Below, piece after piece: positions 35,800-48,743 of a stretch of 64,000 nt of DNA; position 1 is the stretch's first letter, and every line of letters begins with the position of its first letter. This stretch comes from Cryptomeria japonica (taxonomy: Eukaryota > Streptophyta > Pinopsida > Cupressales > Cupressaceae), in contig NC_081405.1 of NCBI RefSeq assembly GCF_030272615.1, forward strand, positions 608,828,677 to 608,892,676. The letters run 5' to 3'. The position numbers were made by a program, and so were the translations under genes. Below the pieces are notes generated by a model. The model searched no databases, was not told the origin of the DNA, and worked only from the letters and a program-made list of their open reading frames with translations.

Positions 35800-38700
35800 T
35801 CCCAGCTAGAATATCGCCATGGAGAGTGGACGGGGATGAATTTAGTAACATTTCATTTTATTATTATTATTTTTTTGTTTATACGGCCCATGCATTAGAT
35901 GACTCTATCCATAAACCGATAGCCCTTAGTCGATAGGTATTGATCCTATAATTATATTGATTGTAAATTGTTACTACGGTGAAATCCAAAAAATTGGTAA
36001 TTGCTCATATGTTGATCTACGCTAGATATATGATCTATGCTAGATATTGAGAAAGGGATGACGAGGTAATTTTATGAATGATAATTCGTATATTTTTATC
36101 AAAGCGACTGGGATGAGTAAAATCCTGCTAATAATTTCCAGTGTATACATTCTCTATTCCTGTGGTTGTGAGGAGAGAATAGGTTGAAGAGCAAGCTTCA
36201 ATACCTTAGTATGGGACCATGTGCAATAGAGTCACGTGTTATTTTCTTCACCTTTAAACGATAATTAGCCTATATGTTAGAGGGACAATATGTACCAAGT
36301 TGATATTACATATTTCCTGCATCTTCTAGCAACACTAGCATATTAAATGAATAAGGCAGCATGTGTTATATCCTTCCATGCAAACCATTTTGGCATGAGT
36401 ATCTTCTCTAATATTGTCATCAAACTGTTAGAAGTATAATTAATGTGAGAGGTATAATTACAGTCCAGCAAATGATTCTCTTATTTATTACTATATATAT
36501 TTCCATACATTAAATTTAAAAGTGGTAATTAATTTAATATAAAAATGTCCAATATCAATTTATTTCTTTGTATGTAACTTTTGAAGGATGGTGTTAGACA
36601 TAGCTGGAATAACATCCAGTTTCGCTGGTACATGAGGAGACTGTTTCATATTTAAGTTACTAAATTTGAGAGTTTATATTTATATAGTGAATTATTTTTT
36701 TATTATTTCTTTAAAGTTTGTGTATATATTTTTTTTCATCTGAAAAGTTATACAAACAAATTAGTTTAAGTTTCATTCAGTTTTATTATTTTATTATTTT
36801 ATGTAATGTTCTTTAGTGTGATGCAAGTTTCACTGTGAAAGTATTGAAAGAGATTTTCTGTGTAATTTGTTTTTTAGTCTATTCCCAATTACATTTTAAT
36901 ACAATCTAAATAGAATATTTTTCTTTTTTTGACCAATTTGTATAGACTTTGAAATAACAATGCAATACAATCATAGTAAACCATGAGAAGAAGTTTAATG
37001 CATAATTTTATTCAGTTCATTTATTTGTTTAATGCCAAAGATAAAAGATAATAGTGCTCAAATTTCCCTAGACGAATGAAAACACAAAAAGTAAAGATTA
37101 TTTCCTTTCACATAGGAAAAAACAAAATGATGTTAAAAATAGAATGAATGGTTGGAGGATGTTTAAGAGGAAAAATTATTATAGAGTTGATTATGTATGA
37201 GGAAGAAAACCATAGAAGTTTAGGAAAAGATACTAAATTATAAATATCTCATGCCTTTATGTGAAAATGGAAGAATTGTTTTTTCAATATAGTATGTTCA
37301 TGTCTAAGAAATATGAGAGAATTTAAGAATTATGAAATATTGTTTTAGATTTGACAATAAGATATTAGGAAAATAAAAAATGAGAGAATCTAGATAGAAT
37401 ATTTTAAAATAGATTAAAATTTAAATAAATACATATAATTTTAGAAATAAAATGTAAAACAAAGATAATCAAAATGATTAAAAAATTTAATAAAATGGTA
37501 TAATTTAATTTAATTTACATTTGTATTAGGATTTATTGAAAGACAATATATTTTTAATTTTTTTAAATGAAAGGGTCAAATATAAGATTGTATGGAAGTT
37601 GCATCCAAAGTCCATGAAAATCCACTTAATTTAATTTAAAATAAAAAAAATTAATAGATTTTCTCTAGCAAAATATCCAAAATACATAAATTGTAATGAT
37701 CAAGTATTAATTGGTGAGTGTTAAAGTGTAACTACCAAGAATTGGGATAGAAATAATTTTGAATGCATGCCATTTTACTTATTTAGAATAAATAGTTGTA
37801 AAGTAAAATAAAATTGCTATTTAGAGTGCATTTGAGCGGCAAAGGTAATTGTTTTCTTGCAAGATACCAACATATTACTTCAAAATCAAAATTTTGTATA
37901 AATATTTCATAATTTCCATTAAATAGCATGAAATTGTATTATTTGCATATGCAAATTTCAAAATTTAATGTGACTTATTATAATTTTTATTGCAAATTTT
38001 GCATGCATTTTTGTCCTTGTAATTTGAAATGCTAAAATTTGAATACACTCTTAATAACAGGATAGTGAAGTGCTTAGCAAGTTAGCTTAATATATATGCA
38101 AATCTCAAACCTTAGTTTGATTTGGTGCAACTCTAAAAGTTTTAATTCATTAAATAGAGAGACCAAGATGAAATACTCTATTGCACAAAATTGAAAACAA
38201 AAATTATAAATTGCATCTAATTTTTTTCATTTAGATAAATGCTTTATTAAATAGGATGAACATAATTTAGTGTTGTGAAATTTTGCATCCATTTTAGTAT
38301 AAGGACATACTAGACTACAAATAAGAGCTATTTGTGCTAGAAAAAACAATTTAACTTGAACATTTAAAATATTATCAAATTGTAATGTCATTTTCTTGGA
38401 AAAAGTAAATGTCATCTAGAAACTGGAATATGAGACACAAAAGAATTATTTATATCCTTTGCCTTTGGTGGCAATAGTCGTTGTTTTATGGAAGATACTT
38501 TGCATATGAGATTATGAGTGGTGGTCTTTTAATTGAATTTATTGCCAAAATAATGGTGGAAACAACCATTGTTTTATGGTAGATATATTAGTATTTGCAA
38601 GTATGCAATGTATTTTATGCAGTATGGTAAGTTTGAGACTTTTTTTTATCTATATATCACTATAATCTATAGTTGAGTAGGGATTTTGTATTTTGCTACT

Positions 38701-39780
38701 TAACAATTCTTTTTTGAATTTGAAATGGTGTAAAGTTGAAAGTTATAGTTGAGCATGGATATTAAATATATATATTTTTTTCTATTGAACAAGCTTGGTT
38801 TCAAGCAACAAGTCTTGGTTTTTTGATATTGTAGTATCTTTTTAGCTTTTTTATTTTTAGGGTTTACAAATTTTTTTTTATAATTTAATATTTTATTATA
38901 TATTAAATTTATAAATTTCATATCACATTTCTTTATGATTTTTTTTTTTTAAATTAATCTTTTTTTTCATAATTATTGTGGGAGTTATTTACATCTTCTT
39001 GCATAATTAAGGACATATTTATAGTGAATATTTTGATTGTTGCAAGTATTTTCTTGCATAGCTCTCATTTGTCATATAGAAAGTAGGGTGATTTATTCAT
39101 TTTTATGAATGTTAAATATTTTGAAATTTGATATCTCTCGGTGAATTTTATATAGATTTTTTAAAATATAGGTATACTAGTTAATAAATACGGTCAAATG
39201 CGCATCCTTAATGATGGATACACTATACTTTCTGTTTGTTGAGTCAGCATTCAATGACAAAATTGAAAGAAATCTTGTAGTCGCCAATAGTCATACACAT
39301 TTGAAAACATTGTCGACTTGGTGTTTCTTATGGGCCTTTACACTTATCATTAAGATAAATGGTCCCTGCTTAAATGTCAACGTGGTCTTTTTTTTTCATA
39401 ACATTTAATCATAGAGATATTATCCTGTATTCCAAGTTTTACATTGTAATCATTTAATTTTTGTATATAGGTCTATATATAGCAATACATACCAAGTTTA
39501 AAATGCATTTAGTTCAGCTTTATTTTAGTTTTTGAAGTGGTAAAATGTCCTCAATTCATGGTAAGTTATATTGTATTTTATTTCAAATTATATCTTTGTT
39601 TGACTATCATTATATTTTATTTAAAATTAAAAATAAAAAATTGACTATTTAATTCAATACATGTTAAAAAAATATATAATTTGATATGAATTTAAATTTA
39701 ATAGAAATATATTTTTTCAAATAAAAATTTGAATTTGAATTTGAAAGAGGTTTTAATAAATATAAATATTTATTGTTTAT
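35800..39780. other. AT-rich intergenic DNA
   Basis: No supported gene, RNA or mobile element. Very AT-rich with homopolymer tracts. Confidence 0.4.
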
Positions 39781-39789
39781 TATTATGAG

Positions 39790-40439
39790 GAAAACATATT
39801 TTGAAGGGACCCAAAACCTTATATAAATAGATTTAACTAGGATTTGAAATCTATAAGAAAAGTGTTACTAACAAATAAAAAGTGCTAAATAGAACCTAAC
39901 AATGGCCAAAGCCACCTAAAAAATCAACTCATTATAATAATAGCATTGAGTTTTGAAAAGGCTCCCATAACCCTTAAATAATACAATAATAAAATCTCAT
40001 TACCTTCTTTATGCACCACCTCTATAGGAAAAAAATGATAGAAGTTTGAACCACACACTGGCTAAACCAAGAAAAGGAAAAACTCCTTGAGGCAGCAACA
40101 ATAGAAACAATGAGAGAACCAAAACAAGAAAAGTGAAGAGAATAAAACTACTACTACAACCAAATTATAAAATTCCATGACACAACAAGTAAACATTGTG
40201 TCTTAAAATGAGGGATAAAAGTTGTAGTTGAAAGATAAAACACCAAAAAGATAAGCAGATTCACCCAAACCCACCACAGAGAGGACATCCCAGGATTTGG
40301 TTGGCACAAAACCATCTTCATCTTTATTAGACCCATTGTCTCCCTCATCCATAAACCCTACTAAGCCTCCACCTAAAACCCTACCACCACCCGTCGAATT
40401 GTCACTCATGCTCTTTTCTCTTTTGTTCTCAATTTTCAT
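39790..40439 (-). mobile_element. Short LINE-like relic with ORF1-type start and LINE-type 3' end
   Basis: The minus strand opens with ATG at 40439: MSDNSTGGGRVLGGG followed by an acidic stretch (78 codons). It parallels the start at 29923. Only about 500 bp further the minus strand reads GGTTTTGGGTCCCTTCAAAA and CATAATAATAAAC, matching the 3' end of the relic near 52560. The element is therefore either internally deleted or a short ORF1-only derivative. No RT is present. Confidence 0.45.
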
Positions 40440-43400
40440 CTTTTATATAAATATTGACTGTAAATTTTATAGTTTAGGTTATTATATGAAAATATTAATA
40501 TATATTAATGTCCCTTACATCAAAATATATGTTACTAATTAGTGTAATGGTGAAAAAACTATAAATGTACATGAATGTGATGTGATTCTCTTTGCACAAA
40601 TGTTTAGGGACTAGTCTTAATTCTCAATTCATATATTCTTATGTAATTAGATAAAATCCACGATGAAAAATTGACCTTAAATTTTACATTTAAATTCATA
40701 TTTTTTTCAGAACAACTCCTTCAAAACTAGTTGTTATGAGTTGACTCAATTAAGAAAAGTTAATTTGTGTTATGATATTTAATAAATGGACAAAACCTTA
40801 TTCTCTTTTCATCAATATAAAAGCTCTTATATTTTGATTTTCAATGAGTATAAAATGACATTAGTGGATCACATCAACATTTACATCTAACAATACTATT
40901 CAATATAATATATAGTTTCCTACTATCTTTAGTGTTTGCACAAAAACCAATATTAAATCTTAGGGTTTTTACTTGAGGTAGAAACCCTTCCCTACAAAAA
41001 TCCTCAAAGGTGTTTGTCAAAACCACATGTTTTACATATTTATGTTTCAAGAAATGAGATTATTATCTTACAAGTAACTTAAAATTTGTACACCTTTTAC
41101 AAGAATGGCACCATTAGATCGAGACAAAAGGTTTTATTTTCCAACTAAAGCATGGGTATGGTGATTGATCAATGAGATGCACGTGTTTAGTAATTTTTAT
41201 TTGGATCATATAGAAATAGACCATGCTACCTAAGAGATCTCAATTTTTTTAAAATCAAATAGTAACAAAGTATTCTAGTTCAAGTTATTTATTCCACTAG
41301 CTATTTTCATGATTACTAGTGATAGCGTATGCTAAACCTTGAATCATGCATTCTTATCTCATGATTTCCTAGTGGTAAAGTTAAATCATGAATATTTTAT
41401 TTTATTCTATATTGACAATATTTCTTGAATGTTTTACATATTTGTATGTTAGTTTCCTTCAGATACCCTTTCTACCTTTATATGTAGATTTATCTAGAGG
41501 AACATAATGTTGTTCAATTCATCGATTTGCATCAATAGTTATTCTCATTTTATCTGTTCTATTTTCATTATATTTTGTTGAAAATGTAGGGTAATGAGAT
41601 AAATTGCACATTTAAATGTCTTCCATTTTTACCTAATTTTTTCTTTACTTATTTATGATGCTTCATCTTCTTTTATTTGTTTATTGTTTATGTACCATGT
41701 TTTAATATTTGACACATATAATGTAAGAATATGTTATGATTTTTTATTGTATAAGATGTTTTTTTTTTTTTTTTTTTAATCTTAGATTGAAGGCACATGT
41801 TCTTCATTCAAAGAGTTGTTGCAAATTATTTTTAATATTAGCTTATGATACTATTTAATTTTAATTTTGTTTTATATATTTAACTATAACTTATCATCTA
41901 GATTTATTTGGCCACTAAAGTGGGCATAAGATTTAATATAAAAGGTATATTGCTTATATTAATCATTTTATGTTTTTAGATTTGTTTAGTGTTCATAACC
42001 ACTATTATTATTTAGGTTATATTTAGTCCATTCTTAGCCTTTTAGCTACTCCTAGTTTCTACATCATGCGGTGCTTTATATATTTAGTCAAGTTTTTGTG
42101 TATTTTTTCAAGTTCTCCAATGGATTTTCATGTTTCATTCTATCCTATGAAAATTTTATAAGTGTTTGGTACTTGGATACGAAGACAAGACATCCACATT
42201 CATTTGATACACTAATACACTTTGACAATAGATTCACACATCAACCAATTTTAACTTTCTAAAATCTCTTTTGCTTCCAAACAAAAATAATAACTATCTT
42301 ATACTCAATAGTGAAATTTGAACAAACAAATTTACATGTTTGAATGCATATTTAGATTCCCTCTCATTATTTGAAGATTTAAATCACATCTTCTCATACA
42401 AGTTTGAACTATCTTTCACTTTCTTTAACATTTTATACTACTCTCCTTTGCTAGTGTCCTATTGCACCTTCCTAACCTTGTGATAAAATTCTACTATAAA
42501 GAAGATTATTTCATTGTTATTTAATCCTCTATTTATTATTTACATATTCTATTTATTATTCATGTCATGATGAAGTCATCACTCCTTCTTCTACAATACA
42601 CACTAAGATATTTCTCCCAAAATAGTAGCGATTATTTGTTAAAGATTTACTTTATCGTTGATTTTTATAGTCCTAGAAACACATAATGGTAGAAACATCA
42701 AGTGAAGGTATTGGAAATTCCTGATAAGCTCCCAAGAAGCCTAAAATATTTGTTTCTTAGCTACAAATCTTAATATGTTCAACTATATAGAGGTTTACAA
42801 GTATCTATTCCCTTCCTTTTCCATTTTTTTCTTTTAATTTTGGCTAGTTATAGTTACTTTTAATCATTTCTATGTTATCTAGTATCCCTAATTTTGTTTC
42901 TCTAGATATCCTATATTCTTGTTGCACATAAGGGTTTAATATATATAAAAAAAATTATTTTTATAAATTATATGAATTAAAATGCATGGTAAGGTTGATA
43001 CCACATAATTGGGTTGGTAGAAAAACGCACAAATGTTGATATGATATGACATCATCCAAAATAGTTAACTTCTTAACTTAGTTACTAGACACATTTTGAG
43101 TTCCTCTCTTTTTCTATGAGTTTTATTTTTCTTTTCTATTAATCAAATTTTAATAAATTAGATTGTATCATGTTTAGAAATATGAAAGACAAAAAGGTAG
43201 CCAAGACTACCCTTTTATCCATAAAGTATATAACATGATTGTGTTTCTTTATATCATGCTCATTTTTGTGAGTTATAATCTACTCCCTTTTAGTTGATAA
43301 TCTACTTTTTCTATACATAAAAGAAATTGTATTATAATGTGATCACATTATCTCACAGTTTAAAAAATATAAAACCTTAAACTTGGATTTTTGTCTTCAA

Positions 43401-44186
43401 AATACAACCCAAAGGGTTGAACTTGTATGTAAACACTTACAAACATCATTTCTAAAAAATATAGAAAAAAATGAAATGTTAAGTATGCCTCCAGTAAGTT
43501 TACAAACTTTCCACTATATTAAATTGTTGATTACTTTAGAAAATAAAATTTTAAGCTAGACACACCAAATTTTATGTTACATATTTTTTTGCTAAAAGTT
43601 GGAGCACTTTGTGTGCTATGCCTATTTGACCCCTATTAGCATGAACTATTATATTTTCAATTATTTTTAGTCAATTTTATATTAATGATCAATATTAAAT
43701 GATTATAACATGAAATATATTTTTAATGGATTTATTTTCTATAATCTCCACTCCAAATTAATTCAGTACATTAATTTTTATAAGTTTTTGTGATGGGTTT
43801 GAAACGAAATGTGAAATTAAATATATAATATTTATAAATAAGATAAGGTTATAAAGAGTGTCATGAATCAAATGGGTAAGGTTATCTAATAAAAAGGGAT
43901 GGTTTATAAGTAGGATTATAAAAATTTAATGGTGTGATACAAAATGAAATTAAGTTGTGTTGAATTTTACATCATATTAATGTAAATTATATAGCTTAGT
44001 TTTAGTTAGTTAATATATTAATAAAGGTAATGCTTATCCAAAAGGTACTTCTACTATTGGTTACAAAAGAAAGATGTACATATTAATAAAGTAAAAAGTA
44101 TACATATTGAGCCTCTGCAACAAAAGGACAAATGAATCAGGAGAGAAAGGTAAAAAATGATCCATTTACAAGAATATTTTGAAGAC
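40440..44186. other. AT-rich intergenic DNA
   Basis: No supported gene. A run of 21 T lies near 41759-41779. Otherwise featureless. Confidence 0.4.
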
Positions 44187-44191
44187 TGCTC

Positions 44192-44570
44192 TATTGGAAG
44201 GTGTTTCTCTTCATCCCCTTGGATGTTCAGTGCCACCCTTAGAGATTCACTACATGGCTTAACCATCGCCTGTGCTTTGTTATGTTTTTTTATTTCATAT
44301 TAAGCATTAATAGGTCATTCTTTTGGCACAATAACAAAACTTGGCTAACAAATGGTATATGAGCTCAAGTCATGGGTTTAGATCAACTGGTCAAAATGGG
44401 AGGGATTGTTGGAAGGTCTGCATACTTTTTTCCCTTGGTTGTTCAACACCACCCTCAGGGATTTGTGACATGGTTTAACTCACTCCCTCCCATAATTGTT
44501 TATATTTGGTGTTTGTATCAGGCATTAATAGGTCAATCTTTTGGTCCAATGAGTGACATTAGATAAAACA
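44192..44570 (+). mobile_element. SMART/TRIM-type miniature LTR retrotransposon (379 bp)
   Basis: Two diverged direct repeats at 44192-44350 (159 bp) and 44407-44570 (164 bp) start TATTGGAAGG and TGTTGGAAGG and end in ACA. They share GCATTAATAGGTCA and TCTTTTGG. Two bases after the first repeat is TGGTATATGAGC (44353-44364), which matches the initiator tRNA-Met primer-binding site at 10 of 12 positions. Directly before the second repeat is the purine tract ATGGGAGGGA (44396-44405). LTR, primer site, 30-bp gap, purine tract, LTR is a complete retrotransposon skeleton with a 56-bp interior and no coding capacity. The 5-bp flanks do not match. Confidence 0.75.
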
Positions 44571-47330
44571 CTATTTTACATAGATATGTGATGGATTTAG
44601 TGGATATAAAACTGGATAAGAATGATCCCTTGGTGAAATATTATCTCATATATCTAGTTGATAATTTAAAATTATGAGTTTTATTTAAATTTAGTGCTAT
44701 GCTTATTATCTATATTTGAATTATATGTTATATTTTTCTTCTTTGTTTCATGTTCTTAGTTAACATGTGGATGACAAAAAGGAACATTTTGTGATGAATG
44801 ATAACATGAATTTTATTATGCATGGAAGTACTATCAAAGTGTGCCCCACTTGTGATTAGGGTAAAACATAATTTTGGTTATCAAAAAAATGTTGAAAACA
44901 TTAAATAGAGGTCCTTTAATTAAAGCTACAACACATGCTACTTATTATTTTTAAATTTTTTTACATTTTAAAGCTTTACATGTGTAAAACACCTATAGTA
45001 AGTGACGTTGATTTTAAAGATCCTAAAAATTACGGCCATCCATATTAAATTCCTTTGGTGAACATTGAACTTGTATTCACCTAGATTTTAATAGAAAATT
45101 ATAATTTTTATCAAGGTTTAAACAATAAAGTGATAGTGAAATGACAAGAGATTTAATAGGATTGCACCTCTTGAAAAGATATTTTTTAAATTATTTCATG
45201 TTTATCTTTTTATTATTATACTTTTTTTTAATTTTCTAGTCAACATACATTTTCTTATGAAATATAAATCTATTTTGTTAATGAACAAGAAAAATATAAA
45301 TGTAAACAAAACTAAAATATATGAGTACCCAATATATCGATATATCTTTTTAAAATAAAATAAAAATAATTTGAATATATGCAAATAATATAAATGATAC
45401 TGGAATAGTAATCTATATTATAATTAGTTTAAACTAAATATATTATTATAAATAAAAAACATGATAAAATATATTAAAAACTATGTATTCTCTTCATATC
45501 ATTGTAAATTATTATTTTAAAAAATTTATGAAATTTTCTTATTTTTAGAAGTTATTTATAAAGACATAATATCACTAATTATAAATATTATATATTATAA
45601 AATAAAATAAAATAACAAAATGTTCAAAACATTAAAAGAATTCTAAAAGAAAAAATTTAAAATGCATTTCTAGACCCACATACAAAATATCACAAGATAA
45701 CTATTTCACATAATGGAATACTTAATTGTTTCCAAGTGCTATAAGTGATGTAAAGTTTTACTATTAAAAACTAATTATTTAAGTATGCAACATACCACAA
45801 TAGTATCTTATTGTATTATATGATTCATATCAATTATTTATATACTTTTTTATTTGTTTTCCTTTTGTCTTCTCTCTATGAATTTGGGATGATACAAGCT
45901 ATAGAGTGATTGCTAACTTTTCATATAATGTGAAAAAAAAAATACAACTTTTGTGTTCTTTGTTTGACCTTTTCCATTTTCATTTATATTATACATTAAA
46001 TTTCACATCTTCTTTCATGTCTCCCTTATTATGTTTCTCCACTTGGGATCATCCCATTTTATACCTCTTTTTATTATTTTTTATTGATTATCTTGAAGTT
46101 ACCTAAACCTAATAAGACATTGAAGAAGACATAACTTAATATAGAATATAAACAATGATCTTTTACTTTCATTTGTCTAAAGTGATGTATACAAATGGTG
46201 TCAAGATTGATTTAGGTTTAGGTTATTATTTTAACTCTTGTGCAAAGTTAACTCTTGACATCATTTGTATACATTACAAGAGACCAATCATGATAATTTT
46301 TTCACCAAATCCTTTAGTCAAGTCAAATCTATGAGTATTTAAATGAGAATAAAATTTTTAAATTCAAATTTATTTTTGACCCTAAGATGACCCCTTTCCA
46401 AAAAATTGTTACGAGTTAACTCAAGTGGGATGTGTGTTAACTTGTACATTAAGGTTTTATCTAAAAAAACAAACATTAATTCAATTTTCATCCATCAAAT
46501 ATTTTTTTTTCTAATTTACATCATCAAATAGAGTGCATTACATCATTAACATTGATATTTGGCAAATAATTGTTACCTTCGATATTTATATGAAAATGGT
46601 TAAATCTAATACCAAGGGTTTGATCAAGTGAGAGGACTCTTGACAAACAAACTCGTCAAAGTATTTCATTAAGGCAACTTATTTATAGACTTAAATCCAA
46701 ACACGTGAAGTACTTCAATTTAAATCACTAAAATTTCATAGAACATTTATGTACATAAAGGTTATGTCCCAAATAGAATTCACTTTTACAACCATAGAAT
46801 TCAATTTCTTAAACATCTATTTAAATAATATAAAATAAATGTCAACTCGTCATTTATTAAAACATTCTGAAACCAGATATTATATAGGAAAACATATTAG
46901 ATGAATACACTAGATCCTATAATCAATATCAACATACTAAACTAAATTCTTGTCCAAAATGTATATGCTTATCCCGTCAACTTTTTAAATAAATAGGATT
47001 AACTATTGTATTGAATTATTGCTTTTCCCTTGCTTTTCCCAGTACAATTGGTTTCTACGGGTAACATACTGCTTACTTCAAACGAGAGCAAGTAATTTGA
47101 TACGGTGTAATACAAAGTATGTTTTCTTTAACAATGGCAAGCCAGATGGGAAGCTTTGATAAAAAATAAATTAAAAATATCAAAGAGATGTTTATAACGT
47201 CATCTTACTGCTACAAAACCAACGGAAAAGAAATTCTGATGAGAATATCTTATGGATTATCATTTATCCTTTTGTTTCGTATTTTTGAATAGTGACATAA
47301 TTTTTCTTTTTTCTTATAGCATTTTATAAA
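44571..47330. other. AT-rich intergenic DNA with one long inverted repeat
   Basis: No supported gene. The one structure of note is an inverted repeat with arms at about 46179-46206 and 46255-46282 (GTATACAAATGGTGTCAAG against CTTGACATCATTTGTATAC) and a loop of roughly 48 bases. Confidence 0.45.
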
Positions 47331-47334
47331 TCTA

Positions 47335-48240
47335 TAGTTTTTTTATTAGATTAGCAAGGAGGTGGTCTTGAACTGGAGAAACAACAACCAACTTATAAGA
47401 TCATAGAACCATCAGCATACAAAAACCGATCTCTCTTAAAAAATAATAAAAAACTTTCATCACCTTATAGCTATTTCTACTAATAAGAAAAAGCTTTCAG
47501 TTGTTAAACCAAATAACAGTAGCTAATCCATTAACCTTCTCCTTAGAGCTAATAATCATAGAGTTCATATCAACATTAAACCTATCATAAACATTTCTAG
47601 AAAAGTCATAAACTAAACAGTTGATTGAAAGGGGTTTGCAGACCCCACAATTGTTCTCAAAACGGCAAGTCATAGCCATAAAAACACTAACAGAAACATA
47701 GCTAAGAATAGCTACTCTTTCTTGAGTAGATTCCAAAAAAATTTTAACCTACCCAAATTCGAAATCCATGTATCATCCTAGTCCGTGTCCTCCTCCTCAT
47801 TCAGCTTGTACTCGCTCCTCTTAACCTTCTTCTTTTTATTCCTCTAAATTCTGCCATGACCAGAGATCATCCCCATAACAGCGTTGTTCATGATCCCATC
47901 AGTAATTTGCCAAAGTGAATTGACAACATCGCATAATTCATTAATCTTCCTATCTTCCTCATTTTTCTTCTCTAGAGTAGACAATCTTTCTTTCATTTCA
48001 ATTAGCTGCCCCTTCATCTTATAACTTTCATCATCATCGGTAGGCATGGGAGAGCACTTAACCATTTCATCTTCTTCCGAGTTATAAGATTCCATCGGGC
48101 TTCTAAGCAAGAAATCGTTTTCAATTTCCGTTTTACTACTCTCATCGTCTCTTTCCTCTTCACCCTCAGATTCATTTTCAAAATTACTACTAATTCCACT
48201 TCTTCCTCCATATCCTTATTGAGGTTATCTTTCTTCTCTT
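47335..48240 (-). mobile_element. LINE-like relic with coiled-coil ORF1-type protein
   Basis: The minus strand from about 48200 reads an acidic stretch (ENESEGEEERDDESSKTE), then SPMPTDDDESYKMKGQ, then a heptad-rich segment (IEMKERLSTLEKKNEEDRKI) and NSLWQITDGIMNN, up to a TAG near 47844. A Lys-rich tail (RNKKKKVKRSEYKLNEEED) follows in frame. Acidic N-terminus, coiled coil and basic tail suit an RNA-binding ORF1 or gag-like protein. The strand then runs to GTTCAAGACCACCTCCTTGC and TAATCTAATAAAAAAAC near 47335, a LINE-like 3' end. There is no RT. It is best read as a short non-autonomous or internally deleted non-LTR element. Neither the protein nor the family can be named from sequence alone. 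Confidence 0.4.
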
Positions 48241-48474
48241 TCCTCTTTATAAACCTATAGTTAATCTAAAGAACCAAGACGATATATTTTTTATTTGGGA
48301 CATTTGAAATTCCAGTGCGAAACCTCTAAGAAAATTTCAAGGCTACCTAGCAATAAGCTACAGGCTAAGTAATCCAATACTCCAATTTAAGTAGATTACA
48401 CTCCGTTATAGAAATACACACTTAAAAGTGTATGCTTTGATATATTTAATGATGACACCGGCTTTTGACACAGG

Positions 48475-48693
48475 TTGTTTATGGGGAAAATCAAATTCCA
48501 CTAAAGAATTAGTGCGGTGTATTGACATGGTAGAACATTGATTCCAATCTACACTGAGATCTTTTTACTATAATAATATTTTTCTTTTGAATTTATTTGT
48601 AAGTGTATGATAAGATCTATTATAATATTTTTTATTTTGACTTCAATTTTAAATGTATGATTAAATTTCTAAAGTTACTATTAATTGTTTGAC
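48475..48693 (+). promoter_or_regulatory. W-box motifs upstream of TIR gene 2
   Basis: Four TTGAC cores on the plus strand lie at 48475-48479, 48522-48526, 48637-48641 and 48689-48693, all within 270 bp of the ATG. TTGAC is the core of the W-box bound by WRKY factors and is common in defence-gene promoters. Regulation by WRKY proteins is inference, and no TATA box is obvious. Confidence 0.4.
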
Positions 48694-48743
48694 TAAATGA
48701 TATTTAAGTATAGGGCAAATGTATCCCTACCTGTGTAAGAAGC

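Noticed and set aside
41759-41779. Run of T as the A-tail of a minus-strand retroposon
   Set aside because: No element-like sequence or target duplication was found on either side.
46207-46225. TTTAGGTTTAGG as an interstitial telomere tract
   Set aside because: Only two units, neither matching the plant TTTAGGG repeat exactly.
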